64,000 nucleotides of DNA. Origin: Eubacteriales bacterium (lineage in GTDB: Bacteria; Bacillota; Clostridia; Lachnospirales; Lachnospiraceae). The stretch is taken from the NCBI GenBank assembly GCA_030524455.1, contig JAUNGT010000003.1:1-64000 (forward strand), written 5' to 3'. The notes under the pieces are model-generated. The model saw nothing but the letters and a program-made list of their open reading frames with translations. It was not told the origin of the DNA and ran no database searches. The first letter of the stretch is position 1. Every line of letters starts with the position of its first letter. Of this stretch, positions 26,727-35,922 are shown piece after piece. A program made the position numbers and the translations under genes.

Positions 26727-28343
26727 TAAAGGTTGCTCACAAGTCAAGCCCAGCCCGAAGCCCCAATACGAGTTAGAAAGCGCATAGTTCAAAAGCAAAG
26801 CGCACCCCACGAGCAAGCCGTAATTGCCATTGCTGCCGAAACGCGCAAAGCACTGCTGTGACGTAGAAAACCAAGCGCCGTCCGGTATATATGTACTGTC
26901 GCTGCCGGATACTGTAGTAGGTAACAACCCGTATTCGCTCATATTGTGGGCGCTCTGATAGCCGCCGCTCGTCCCGGATAGTCCGAAACTCATAGCTACA
27001 TACCCACTGCCGCTTGTGCTATATGGTCTGCACATTTTTACACCATATTTGCCTGTGGTATTATAAACAAGCCCCTGCATCAGTTTCCAGATGTTGCCCC
27101 AGAGGTTTTCGCAATGAAAAACTTTTACCACTTCCGACGTGCCTACGCCCTTGCCATAAAACTGCCCGTATTGGTTGCCAGTTCCCGTTTTTAGATAATT
27201 AGTGCTGCTACTGCTCTGCCCCGTATATCTTCCATACCCATATGCCGCCTGCACATCATCGTTGAGTGCCATAAGCCTAAGTAAATCCCATATAAGCGCT
27301 ACCCTGCTCCATGTGTCGCACTCCCATAAATCGCCGTTTGCCTGCGCATACGTAAGCTGCGTGTTTCCTGCTACCGTATTGCACGGTGTTAAGCCGGATA
27401 TAGAGCGTATTTTACTGCTCACATTTGCCCCGTCGTAGATAGAACGTGCAAACCATTCCATTATGCTGCCGTCCTCTCTCTGGTGCGCATACGCCTTGAA
27501 ATCATCTGTCAGCTGGATATTGCAGACTTGGAAATACTCGTATGTATCGTCCTGCCAACGTTTTACCCAGCACGTGGGAAATAATGCCATTGCGTTGCCC
27601 TCGTAGCTGCTGTTCGCTACGTCGCTTGCCGTACCGTCTGCTTTAAGTGTGTAATCATCTGGGTTAAGCTCGTAGTCTATTGTGCCGTCATATTTCAGCA
27701 TTACTGGCTTATTTTCCTTTACAAACCATGCATTAGCCCATTCCTTTAAGTCCAATGCGCCCGTCGTTGTATCGAGCGTTACCGCTCCCATACCTACTGC
27801 CATATCTGTAGCAACTAATCTTGTTGCCGGGTTGCTGTCGCCCTTTGTCCTCTTGTAACCGTATAAGATATACTCCTGCGGTGTAAATTTCGCACGGTTT
27901 TTCACTGCGTAACTGTCGTTATAGATTTGCAGTCCTGCTGCCCGGTTATAGTGTCCGCTGTCGGAATAAGGGAAAGCAGAGATAAAATATTCTGTGTCAT
28001 TTTCCAGCCCGTCGATAATAAGTGCCTCGCTGCTGTATTTCCCCGGCTCCGTATTGTCTATGATAAGCGTACCGTCGTTCTCATCTACGGGATAGCCGCC
28101 TTGTTTCATCACGATTTTTACGCCCTTAACGCTGCATATCCTCTGCCCCTCTATATATGTGTCTGCTGGCTCTGTAAATTTCAGTTTAGCGCCGCCGTCC
28201 ATTGCCATTACGCTAAAAGCCTGCATATCCTGCGGCGGTATCCCGGCTGCTATACGTGTTGCCGTTTCGTCCAGATTTTTTGCAGCCTCTTCTACTTTAC
28301 CTGCTGTTTCATCAATGATATATTGCGCCTCTGCCCAACTCAT
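26718..28343 (-). CDS. DGR target: tail-tip receptor-binding protein with C-type lectin-like end
   Basis: 541 aa. A short N-terminal helix region (AQYIIDETAGKVEEAAKNLD) probably attaches to the tail. A middle beta domain follows (about 40-180), then a C-terminal module (about 240-541) of the FGE/C-type-lectin kind used by DGRs. The VR encodes residues about 497-535. Compared with the TR, Asn codons have become Tyr, Leu or Gly, His has become Leu and Tyr has become Phe or Cys, all in expected surface-loop positions around conserved GCAL and ALSNS. It overlaps the upstream tail gene by 4 bp. Confidence 0.92.
   Translation of the reverse strand: MSWAEAQYIIDETAGKVEEAAKNLDETATRIAAGIPPQDMQAFSVMAMDGGAKLKFTEPADTYIEGQRICSVKGVKIVMKQGGYPVDENDGTLIIDNTEPGKYSSEALIIDGLENDTEYFISAFPYSDSGHYNRAAGLQIYNDSYAVKNRAKFTPQEYILYGYKRTKGDSNPATRLVATDMAVGMGAVTLDTTTGALDLKEWANAWFVKENKPVMLKYDGTIDYELNPDDYTLKADGTASDVANSSYEGNAMALFPTCWVKRWQDDTYEYFQVCNIQLTDDFKAYAHQREDGSIMEWFARSIYDGANVSSKIRSISGLTPCNTVAGNTQLTYAQANGDLWECDTWSRVALIWDLLRLMALNDDVQAAYGYGRYTGQSSSSTNYLKTGTGNQYGQFYGKGVGTSEVVKVFHCENLWGNIWKLMQGLVYNTTGKYGVKMCRPYSTSGSGYVAMSFGLSGTSGGYQSAHNMSEYGLLPTTVSGSDSTYIPDGAWFSTSQQCFARFGSNGNYGLLVGCALLLNYALSNSYWGFGLGLTCEQPLAA
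26739..26852 (-). repeat. DGR variable repeat (VR)
   Basis: The 3' coding end of the target gene, 114 bp, 103 identical to the TR. All 11 differences are at TR adenines (coding strand). The GC-rich CGGGCTGGGCTT element near the 3' end is a likely initiation-of-homing sequence. Homology stops abruptly at 26852. Confidence 0.97.
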
Positions 28344-29302
28344 AATTTTTTATACTCCTCTCTTATCGTTTTATTTTCTGTGTCGGTGGCGGGTAGGAAT
28401 GTGGTTATTTTTTCGTATATATCTATGCCCTTTTCCAGCTGTTCTATTATCTGTTTATTTCCGCTTTCGTCCGTCCCTTTTGTTACGGTAAGCGTGCTTT
28501 CCTCATTTGTTACAACTATACTGCCGTCCGGCATGAACTCCGTACTGGAATTGACAAGCCCGTAGTGGCGTTGAAATGCCGTAAACGCTTCTGCTTCTAT
28601 CTCATTTTGCAAGTTTCCAGCTACGCTTTCATTCAATATCTGCTTGATTTCTTCCACCCATGCTAAAAAAGCCTCTCTCTGCGTGTTCTCCCATTCCGTC
28701 ATGCCGCTTTCTTCGTTGCTCGTCCAGTCCATAATATCTGCTATGTACTGCGCTTTAAAATCCTCTAAGTACGCCTCGAACTGGTTAAAAATCGCCGTTG
28801 TGTCTGCCTGCTGCACAAGCCCCGTTACAATGCCGCAAAGCTCTGTATTAAGCCGTGTGTCCGTTATGTCTGCCTGTGTAATGCTTGCTACTCCCTTTGC
28901 TACCAGCACGTCTGCTACTGCTATCTCATATGCGTCTGCATTTCTGGTAAGCGCCGGAGCTTGCGGCTGGGCGCTATATGTTCCCTTTAGCACCGCTGCA
29001 TATGTATCCCTTATTTTGTAATCGTTCCTTATGACAATGCGGTCAATTCTTGATAATGCGCCGTCTGCGGTGTCTAACTTAAGCGCAAGGTCGGCTTTAT
29101 TTCTATAGCCCACGCCCTCAATAAAGGCATTTCCAATACTTAACATGACCGTCATACCGTCGCCCTCGTTTACCTTTAGGGCATCGGAATTGTTATAAAA
29201 AACCCCGTTTCCCAGAAACAATGCGTAATAAGCCCTAAAATCGCTGGATTTATAGCGCCTGTCATGGTTCACGCTCCCATATGGAAAGCTCGTTTCTGCC
29301 AT
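28340..29302 (-). CDS. Baseplate/tail-tip protein
   Basis: 320 aa. The N-terminal ~100 residues (FPYGSVNHDRRYKSSDFRAY, NAFIEGVGYRN) are typical of siphovirus baseplate upper-type proteins. A helical middle and small beta C-terminus follow (STEFMPDGSIVVTN). It lies between the Gp37-like protein and the DGR target, so it probably forms the platform carrying the variable receptor binder. Confidence 0.75.
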   Translation of the reverse strand: MAETSFPYGSVNHDRRYKSSDFRAYYALFLGNGVFYNNSDALKVNEGDGMTVMLSIGNAFIEGVGYRNKADLALKLDTADGALSRIDRIVIRNDYKIRDTYAAVLKGTYSAQPQAPALTRNADAYEIAVADVLVAKGVASITQADITDTRLNTELCGIVTGLVQQADTTAIFNQFEAYLEDFKAQYIADIMDWTSNEESGMTEWENTQREAFLAWVEEIKQILNESVAGNLQNEIEAEAFTAFQRHYGLVNSSTEFMPDGSIVVTNEESTLTVTKGTDESGNKQIIEQLEKGIDIYEKITTFLPATDTENKTIREEYKKL

Positions 29303-29308
29303 TTTCCA

Positions 29309-30481
29309 CTACCTCACTTTCTGCTTGATTTTTTCTATTAGTGTCGGCAGGCTCTCCCCGAAAGTCACTTCTAAAGTTTCCTGCCCGTTCTGGCTCGTCT
29401 GGTTTATCTTTGTAATTCTGGCATCTATCTTGATGCCCCAGCGCTTTTCTATACTCGTCACAATATCCCCTACGGTAAAATCCTTTTTATATTGTAGGTT
29501 TTTACTGGTGCTTATCGTGGATACAAAACTTACGCACTCGCCATAGTTTTCAAGTTCCCCGTCTGCCTTTGTCGCCATAAGCTGCAAATACTGTTCTAAG
29601 GGTATTGCTACGTCCTGCCCGCTCTGGTCTTTTGTCGTCCTGCTTATGTCCGTAGCCTCTATGAAAAGCTCGTCCCTATCCCAGCCCTTTGCCTCTTCTC
29701 CGTCTTTCCATACCTCTATTCTGGGCTGTGTTCCGTCACTGTCCGCAGCGCCCGCCACGTAAGCGGTATTTTTCATGCTCTCTATGCTTTCCGTGTATTC
29801 CTGCTCGTTTACGTTATCAAAATCCCTCGAAAAAATGCAGGGCGTGTTACCTTGTGTATTGGTGGCGGTAAGGTCTTTCCCCTTGTAAAGCCAGAAACCG
29901 TACAGCCTTGCGCGCTCATTTACCAGAATGTCAAAGCCCAGCTTTCCTACCAGCGCCCGGTTATATATCTCGTCCTCTGCGCTTGCCCCAAACTCTGCGC
30001 TATATTCCACGCTGCTGCCGCCTAAATCGTCCTGCGCAAGCATTGTAAACCGCTCCCCTTGTCTTTCCTGCGGTGCATCTTCTCCAAAATTCTGCCGTAC
30101 AATAGTGTTTATGATATTCTGGTTGGTATCTGTAAGCATCAGCTGGTCTGTAATCAGTCTTTTTGATAGCCACTTTTTCAAAAAGCAGCCCTGTACTTCT
30201 ATCTGCTCTGCCCCGTTTATGTCCTTTGAGATAAAGCGGTATGTTATCTGTGCAGCCCGCCGCCACTCCCCTTTTTCGTCTGTATATTCTGCACTCTCTC
30301 CATGCCGTACAATGATATTGCCCTTTACCAGTAATGCCGTATTATTGTCTGTGATAGGCGCAAGTATCTTTACGTCGCCATAGTCGCCCTTGTCCCAGTA
30401 TGACGGCTGCCAGATAACACTTACCGCCTCGTCAATGATACCCAGCGGCTCTAAATCCATGTTAAACATTCGTAATTCCAT
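29309..30481 (-). CDS. Tail-associated protein, ReqiPepy6 Gp37-like
   Basis: 390 aa. The N-terminus MELRMFNMDLEPLGIIDEAV and the WQPSYWDKGDYGDVKILAP stretch match the Gp37-like siphovirus family; a late TVGDIVTSIEKRWGIKIDAR segment is also characteristic. It is expected to sit at the tail tip between Dit and the baseplate, in place of a classic Tal protein. Spacing is 3 bp after the Dit gene. Confidence 0.82.
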   Translation of the reverse strand: MELRMFNMDLEPLGIIDEAVSVIWQPSYWDKGDYGDVKILAPITDNNTALLVKGNIIVRHGESAEYTDEKGEWRRAAQITYRFISKDINGAEQIEVQGCFLKKWLSKRLITDQLMLTDTNQNIINTIVRQNFGEDAPQERQGERFTMLAQDDLGGSSVEYSAEFGASAEDEIYNRALVGKLGFDILVNERARLYGFWLYKGKDLTATNTQGNTPCIFSRDFDNVNEQEYTESIESMKNTAYVAGAADSDGTQPRIEVWKDGEEAKGWDRDELFIEATDISRTTKDQSGQDVAIPLEQYLQLMATKADGELENYGECVSFVSTISTSKNLQYKKDFTVGDIVTSIEKRWGIKIDARITKINQTSQNGQETLEVTFGESLPTLIEKIKQKVR

Positions 30482-30484
30482 GTC

Positions 30485-31390
30485 TTATACCCCCAAATAC
30501 TTATTTGAGTGGTAGAGCGTTACTTCCAGCGCATCTACCCCGCTCTCTGCATCATAACGAAAAACATTGTCGCCGATCGTCAGCTGCATAAATGTACTGT
30601 CTACGTCCACATACCTAAAATAATCCTCTGTTATACCGCCCCTTAATAGTGTCGCTCCCTTGCTGCCGTACTCTGTGTTTACCGTTACCACGTCGCCCGC
30701 TTGCAGCTCTGCATTTATCTGGATATATTCCCCCGTATCCATATTTAGTAAAATAGGGCTTGACAGTGTACCTGTCGCCCTAAATTCTATGCGCATACCC
30801 GTTGATACGTCGCCCTCGTTGTATACGTCCACGATTATATTAGGCTCTCTATAATCAAACTCTATGCCTATCTCGTCCTCATTTAGCCCCTCGTCCTCTG
30901 GTATCTCTAAGTCAAACTCAAAGCTGCCTATCCAGCTGGCAATATCGTTTTTTTCGTCCTGCTCTTCCCGCCAGAATGGGGACGGGCAGCTAAACTGTAT
31001 CGTAAAGTCATTAAATATTTTCTTCCTGCTGAAAACTGGCGTATTATCTACCTTGCAGTCAATTACCCTTACAAAGTCTTTGTAAATGTAGGTAAGCGTG
31101 CCCGAAAGCTCCGGGTTAAGCACTCTAAGCGCCGCCCGGCGCAGTTCTAATACTCTGTCTTTCTGCTGCTTGTTTATGCTACCCTTTATGTCTATTTCCC
31201 TTGCATCTATTTTCTGTCCGGTCAATGTTTCCCCATGCTGCCCCATAGAGCTGCTGCTATACAGTGTGTTCTGTATGTCGCTTAGCCCCGTCACATCAGT
31301 TGACACATTCACAAAATAGGGGCTATAAGCAGAAAATTCTATGCTTTCGCCCCTCTCATTCGTATATATAAGTCGTTCTGTTTCAATCAT
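30485..31390 (-). CDS. Distal tail protein (Dit-like)
   Basis: 301 aa. N-terminal FSAYSPYFVNVSTDVTGL, followed by KIDAREIDIKGSI and FTIQFSCPSPFWREEQ, typical of phage tail-component (Dit) proteins. These form the hub connecting tail tube to receptor-binding parts. It is 4 bp downstream of the tape measure gene. Confidence 0.85.
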   Translation of the reverse strand: MIETERLIYTNERGESIEFSAYSPYFVNVSTDVTGLSDIQNTLYSSSSMGQHGETLTGQKIDAREIDIKGSINKQQKDRVLELRRAALRVLNPELSGTLTYIYKDFVRVIDCKVDNTPVFSRKKIFNDFTIQFSCPSPFWREEQDEKNDIASWIGSFEFDLEIPEDEGLNEDEIGIEFDYREPNIIVDVYNEGDVSTGMRIEFRATGTLSSPILLNMDTGEYIQINAELQAGDVVTVNTEYGSKGATLLRGGITEDYFRYVDVDSTFMQLTIGDNVFRYDAESGVDALEVTLYHSNKYLGV

Positions 31391-31394
31391 GTGC

Positions 31395-33923
31395 TTACAC
31401 CGTCCTTGCTATCAGTCTAAAGTTTTTAGCTGCTGCTTTCTGCTGTCCGGCGTAGCTCGTTTCATTTGCATATATGTACTGGTTTACCACTACACCGCCT
31501 GCTGCCCTGCTGCCATAACCACCGCCTGCCGGGCTATTGCCGTTCGGGTCTGTTGGCTCTCCTAAATCAAACTCTTTCGGTATGCTGTCCTGCATAACGC
31601 GCCTTACGTTCTGCATTTCCTTTTCAAAACCTACGCCAATGCCCTGCGCAAGAAATATGCCTACCTCGTCCCGCATCAGCGTGGACGGGGAATTTATGCC
31701 AAAGAAAGACTTTAAGCCGTCCAGCACTGCATCTCCAAACCCTTTGATTTTTTCTAAAATCCAATCTTTAGCGTTGTTAATGCCATTCCAGATGCCCTGC
31801 ACTACGTTTGTGCCTATCTGTACCATTTTGTCCGGCAAATCCTTAAAGCCGTTCACAATCGTTGTGCAGACGTTTGCTATAGCCTCTTTTGCCTTTGCCT
31901 GCATCTTTGTTCCCCATTCGGCAATCTTGTTAATGCAGGTTACTATAGCGTTCCAGATTTTCTGCGGCAGCTCTTTGAGTAGGTTAATTACGTTATTTAT
32001 CATTGTGGCTATAACTTCTCTTGCTTTGGTCTGCATGTTTACGCCCCACTCTGCAAGCCGTACTACTGCCTCTGCGATAACGGGCGGTATCTCCTGCACC
32101 AGTTCCCCCAGTTTTTCCAGAACGCCTAAAACCATTTCGCCCACTGCTGCCAATACCTGCGGTATTCCAGTTATAAGCCCGTTTACAATCGCCGTTATAA
32201 TTTCCGGTAGCGCCTCTATTAGCAGCGGAATTGCCGCAATCAGTCCGTCAATTATCGCTGTCATAATGTCCCCGGCGCTCGCTATGATGAGCGGCAGTCC
32301 CTCTATCAGTCCGTTTATGATTGCCGTTATAATTTCCGGCAGTGCCTCTATCAGTACCGGAATTGCGTTTACAATGCCCTGCACAAGCCCTGTAATCAAC
32401 TGTAAGCCTGCCTCTATGATAAGCGGTATATTTTCTACCAGTTTTCCCACAATGAATACCACCGCCTCGGTAAGCGCTGGTATCAAATCCGGCAACGCCT
32501 GCGCTATTCCTGTAGCCAGTTGCAGTATGATTGCTACCCCTGCTTCTAAAATCTCCGGCAAAAGCTCTATAAGCCCATTCACTATGCTGCCTACCACTTC
32601 CAGCAATGCAGGTAGCAGTTCGGGGATTGCCTGTATAACCCCGTCTGCAAGTGCCGTAATAATCCCCGGTGCAGCCTCTAGCACTGCCTCTGCTACTGTT
32701 GTAATAAGCCCTACAAACTGCGGTATCATTTCCGTTATGCTATCAATAATCCCCGTTACTCCTGCCTTTATTTCTTCCCCGGCTTTCTCGTTTCCCGCTA
32801 TAAGGTCGCTTAAGCCGTTCATTAGCAATGTCATGGACGGCAGCACATCACTTGTAATTGAATTTTTCATACCCGTAAAGGTGCTTTGTAGCTTGGTCTG
32901 CGCATCACAAAAGGCGGCGCTTGCCGCTACCGCCTCATCTGACATAACCATACCGTATGCCTCACACTCTTCTTTTGCTGCTCTCGTTTCCTCGCTTGAC
33001 ATATTAAGCAATGCCGCCATATCTGTAGCGGATTTTCCTAATAAGTCTGTTGCGGCTGTGGTTCTTTCTGCGCCCTCGCCCATGTCCTGCAAGGCTGTTA
33101 TAACTAAGTCTAGCTGCTCTTCCTGCGTTTTCCCGTTCAAATCCTCAATAGATAAGCCTACAGCCTCCAGCTTTTCTGCTGCTGTTTCGCTCCCGTTGGC
33201 AGCATCTGTAATAACGCCGCTTAAGGTTTTCATGCCCGTTTGCAGTTTTGTTACATCTGTACCGCAGAGCTGAAAAACATAGTCCCATTCTTGGTACGCC
33301 TGCTTGCTAATACCTATTTTTTGGCTCATTTTGTCTATGGTGTCCCCGGCGCTTGCTGTTTCAGTTGCCATATCATACAGCTGTTTTCCCGCCGCCACTG
33401 CTGCCGTACCGATTGCCGCCACTGCTGCCGCAAGTGCTTTGCCAATGCCGCTTATCACATTTCCGAAACTGCTGAATTTACTTTCTGCGTCCTGCGCCTG
33501 CTTTCCACTCTCTTCTACCTCGTCCCCCATGCCGTCTGCTGCCTGCTCCGTATTCTTAAGCTCGGCTGTGGTCTTTTCAAGCTCATTTTCCGTATTGGCA
33601 AGTGCGGCTTTATTATAATTAAGCTGGGTTTCCAGCTTTTTGCTTTCCTCGCTATTTTCCCCGGTGGCATCCCGGCACTTTTTTAGCGCGTCCTCTGTTT
33701 CTTTTACCTTTTTTGCCTGCTCGTCGTATGTTTTCTGTAATACTTCCTGCTTTGCTTTCAGCGCATCTGCGCTGCCTGCATTATTTTTATACTCTGCTGT
33801 TACAAGTTTCATTTCAGAGTTAAGCACCTTAAGGGTGCTGTTAATTTCTTTGCAGGCTGCCTTATACTGCGCCTCGCCGTCAAAACTAAGTCTTGTTTTG
33901 ATATTTTCCGTTTTATCAGCCAT
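31395..33923 (-). CDS. Tape measure protein
   Basis: 842 aa. An N-terminal coiled coil (about 10-140) is followed by an Ala-rich hydrophobic segment (about 155-175). A stretch of imperfect hydrophobic repeats follows (about 380-590, variants of I-x-A-(L/I)-PE-II-x-AI-x-NGL). The C-terminus has WNGINNAKDWI and FFGINSPSTLMRDEVG typical of TMPs. It sets tail length and is ejected with DNA. It is preceded by the frameshifted chaperone genes, the standard order. Confidence 0.95.
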   Translation of the reverse strand: MADKTENIKTRLSFDGEAQYKAACKEINSTLKVLNSEMKLVTAEYKNNAGSADALKAKQEVLQKTYDEQAKKVKETEDALKKCRDATGENSEESKKLETQLNYNKAALANTENELEKTTAELKNTEQAADGMGDEVEESGKQAQDAESKFSSFGNVISGIGKALAAAVAAIGTAAVAAGKQLYDMATETASAGDTIDKMSQKIGISKQAYQEWDYVFQLCGTDVTKLQTGMKTLSGVITDAANGSETAAEKLEAVGLSIEDLNGKTQEEQLDLVITALQDMGEGAERTTAATDLLGKSATDMAALLNMSSEETRAAKEECEAYGMVMSDEAVAASAAFCDAQTKLQSTFTGMKNSITSDVLPSMTLLMNGLSDLIAGNEKAGEEIKAGVTGIIDSITEMIPQFVGLITTVAEAVLEAAPGIITALADGVIQAIPELLPALLEVVGSIVNGLIELLPEILEAGVAIILQLATGIAQALPDLIPALTEAVVFIVGKLVENIPLIIEAGLQLITGLVQGIVNAIPVLIEALPEIITAIINGLIEGLPLIIASAGDIMTAIIDGLIAAIPLLIEALPEIITAIVNGLITGIPQVLAAVGEMVLGVLEKLGELVQEIPPVIAEAVVRLAEWGVNMQTKAREVIATMINNVINLLKELPQKIWNAIVTCINKIAEWGTKMQAKAKEAIANVCTTIVNGFKDLPDKMVQIGTNVVQGIWNGINNAKDWILEKIKGFGDAVLDGLKSFFGINSPSTLMRDEVGIFLAQGIGVGFEKEMQNVRRVMQDSIPKEFDLGEPTDPNGNSPAGGGYGSRAAGGVVVNQYIYANETSYAGQQKAAAKNFRLIARTV

Positions 33924-33926
33924 GAT

Positions 33927-34157
33927 TTACAGCCCCCTTAGTGCTATGTCAATGTCGTCCAACTGCTGCCCGCCGTTCTGTGCGCCTCTTGCCCTGTCTG
34001 GCTTAAAAATGTGTGGATTATATTCTTTGTGATACCGAAAAAGCGTTATTATTTGATATGGTGTTTTGCGCCATGCCTGCCGCTCTGGGTATCGCAACAT
34101 AACTTCTGCGATATATAAAAGCCGGGCGGTGTCTAACTGTCCTGCCCGGCTTTTGTT
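33927..34157 (-). CDS. Tail assembly chaperone, frameshifted part (gpT-like)
   Basis: 76 codons in the -1 frame relative to the upstream chaperone gene, with no plausible start of its own. It reads LLYIAEVMLRYPERQAWRKT and PYQIITLFRYHKEYNP, ending 3 bp before the tape measure ATG. Made only as a fusion when ribosomes slip near 34157-34163, giving a product of about 206 aa. This is the lambda gpG-gpGT arrangement. Confidence 0.88.
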   Translation of the reverse strand, partial: NKSRAGQLDTARLLYIAEVMLRYPERQAWRKTPYQIITLFRYHKEYNPHIFKPDRARGAQNGGQQLDDIDIALRGL

Positions 34158-34163
34158 TCCCCC
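34121..34163 (-). other. -1 ribosomal frameshift signal
   Basis: Slippery run G GGG GAA (34157-34163) in the zero frame, a 6-nt spacer, then a perfect 7-bp stem GCCGGGC / GCCCGGC (34144-34150 and 34121-34127). The zero-frame TAG lies in the loop. Site, spacer and stem have the arrangement of known -1 frameshift elements. The exact slip codon is inferred. Confidence 0.8.
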
Positions 34164-34546
34164 TCTTCGCTTTCCTCTTCGTCCTCTCCTGTTTCCACCT
34201 TGTCCCCAGCCGTTCCTTTTGCAAAAGCGGCATAAATGGCGTTCTGTATTTCTCCCATATTTCTTGCCGTGATCATTCTGCCTACCCGTTCCTCTGTCAG
34301 CAATTCTGCGTTTTCGTCGTCCGCAAGCCTCGCCTCATTGATAAGCAAGGCAAAAAGCCACTTTACATTTTTGAAAAGGTCTTTGCTGCTTCTGTCGAAA
34401 ATCTCGCCCAGCTTGTCGTATCCCCCGAATTTTTCCTGTATAGCATCCAATGCGTTAAGGGAGAATAAAAGCCCATACTCTTTGCCGTTTAATGTGATAG
34501 GGTAAGCCCCATTCTGTAATGCGCTCATGATATAAATTAAGGGCAT
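34133..34546 (-). CDS. Tail assembly chaperone (gpG-like)
   Basis: 137 aa. NGKEYGLLFSLNALDAIQEK and an acidic C-terminus (GEDEEESEEGE) resemble siphovirus tail chaperones. These coat the tape measure protein during assembly. The second in-frame ATG (34525, MSALQNG) is an alternative start. Its end carries the frameshift signal. Confidence 0.85.
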   Translation of the reverse strand: MPLIYIMSALQNGAYPITLNGKEYGLLFSLNALDAIQEKFGGYDKLGEIFDRSSKDLFKNVKWLFALLINEARLADDENAELLTEERVGRMITARNMGEIQNAIYAAFAKGTAGDKVETGEDEEESEEGETKAGQDS

Positions 34547-34594
34547 AGCCAGCGCTACGCCCTCTCTCCTTTCCTATTCGTTTTTTTCTGTTTC

Positions 34595-35161
34595 TTATGC
34601 TGTTGTAATGTTCTCTGCCTTCTCCGGTACGGCTGTAAACCATGTTGCTGCCGTGTCACTGTCCGGCGTTCCCACATAGTCCGCTTTCCAGTTTCCGTCT
34701 TTCGTCCTGCGCATGATTGTAAGCTCAATTTCCGGTGTCTGGATATTGATGCTATCCCCTTTTGTTTCGTATTTCTCTGCCGGGACTTTTGCACGGCACT
34801 TAAGCAGCCAGATATATTTATATCTGCCGCCCGTCTTTTTCGCCCGGAAGCCTACGGCAATATATGGCGGCTCATCATCGCCGCTAGCCCACACTACTTT
34901 ATTCCCGTCTACCGTTTGCCCCAGTATCTCTGCTGTGGTTTCCGGCGTAAGATCGTCAACCCCCAGTTTAAGCGTACCGTTGGCAAATTCTGATATTGTA
35001 ATCGCCAGTGCATCATCAACGTACAGATTGCCGTCTGCCGTACTGATAGATAAATCAGCAGTCATTGCGCCTGCCATTTTCTTTGGCGTTCCGTATTCCT
35101 CTGTGCCGTCCTGCCCCTCTGTAATGACAGAATAATATAAATCTTTTAAGCCCAGTGTCAT
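34595..35161 (-). CDS. Major tail tube protein
   Basis: 188 aa beta-rich protein (GLKDLYYSVITEGQDGTEEY, WLLKCRAKVPAEKYETKGDS, GNWKADYVGTP) of the phi13-type major tail family. It lies between the tail terminator and the chaperone gene, the expected position. Confidence 0.88.
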   Translation of the reverse strand: MTLGLKDLYYSVITEGQDGTEEYGTPKKMAGAMTADLSISTADGNLYVDDALAITISEFANGTLKLGVDDLTPETTAEILGQTVDGNKVVWASGDDEPPYIAVGFRAKKTGGRYKYIWLLKCRAKVPAEKYETKGDSINIQTPEIELTIMRRTKDGNWKADYVGTPDSDTAATWFTAVPEKAENITTA

Positions 35162-35168
35162 TTTCTTC

Positions 35169-35495
35169 TCACTCCTTTAATATTTCGATTGTGATAGGTA
35201 CAAGCCAGTACCCCGTTTCTGTTTCGTAGCTCTCGGCATCAACGCTGTTTATGTAATACCCTGCTGCTTTCATCACTTCCAGCGCCTTTGCTAAATATTC
35301 CTCAAAATCGCCTTTGCAGATTAACGTAACTCTGTATAGCTCCCTGCCGCCGCTCTCTTCGTCGTCGGTGCTTACCGCCGCCCCTTTCAGCAGACGCAGG
35401 AAAGTAAAATATGCAACTGGCTTTTTCCTGCCAGTGTATGCGCCTCTCTGCGCTGGCAGCCCTGTACTTTCCAGTACCTTTTTTAAGCTATCCAT
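35169..35495 (-). CDS. Tail terminator/completion protein-like
   Basis: 108 aa. An alpha/beta protein with YRVTLICKGDFEEYLAKALE and GYWLVPITIEI. By length and position (after the gp10-like gene, before the tail tube) it is the tail terminator. Overlaps the gp10-like gene by 8 bp. Family assignment rests mainly on synteny. Confidence 0.7.
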   Translation of the reverse strand: MDSLKKVLESTGLPAQRGAYTGRKKPVAYFTFLRLLKGAAVSTDDEESGGRELYRVTLICKGDFEEYLAKALEVMKAAGYYINSVDAESYETETGYWLVPITIEILKE

Positions 35496-35832
35496 TGTTT
35501 TCGCTCTCCCATATTTGCCGCTGTGCCTCTACTACTTTATCGTGTGCCTTTGCATTTGCTGTTGTCATGTACGGGCGTGCCTGCTTGCTGCTCGTACCAT
35601 ATTCAGCCACAAAGCCGATAGTAGCGTAACGCACGTTGCTTTTGTCGCCCTTTCTGTCGTTCCCGTGTTTCGCCCTGCCCTGCGGGTATACGTCTACATA
35701 TTTCTCTGTATCGTCCCCTTTTATTGCAGTAGCCTTGATTGACTGTATAAAGCCTGCCGTTTCCTCAATCCCCATAGCCTTTGCCTCTGCTTTCTGTGCC
35801 TCTATCAGCACATCAGCCCCGGCTTTCAGCAT
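35488..35832 (-). CDS. HK97 gp10-like head-tail joining protein with unclear start
   Basis: 114 aa from the first ATG, but about 28 conserved-looking codons (EFNTVGLEDIIDAFSRREQA) continue upstream in frame to the stop of the previous gene (35923). No ATG, GTG or TTG lies in that extension, although AGGAG is present. gp10-type proteins are normally about 140 aa with an N-terminus like this one. A rare start (AUA or AUU), readthrough of the preceding TAG, or a base error would explain it. The C-terminal part contains GFVAEYGTSSKQARPYM, diagnostic for the family. Confidence 0.8.
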   Translation of the reverse strand: MLKAGADVLIEAQKAEAKAMGIEETAGFIQSIKATAIKGDDTEKYVDVYPQGRAKHGNDRKGDKSNVRYATIGFVAEYGTSSKQARPYMTTANAKAHDKVVEAQRQIWESENNG

Positions 35833-35922
35833 CTTAGGTACTGCTTGTACGGTTGCCTGCTCCCGCCTGCTAAAAGCGTCTATAATGTCCTCTAGTCCTA
35901 CGGTGTTAAATTCTCCTATTTC

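Noticed and set aside
31395..33923. Repeated segments in the tape measure gene as a CRISPR-like array
   Set aside because: The repeats are imperfect, coding and in frame, with no constant repeat-spacer pattern. No CRISPR array was seen anywhere.
34018..34233. 71-codon frame overlapping the tail chaperone genes
   Set aside because: It is the third frame; the -1 frame encodes the expected gpT-like sequence and fits the frameshift signal.
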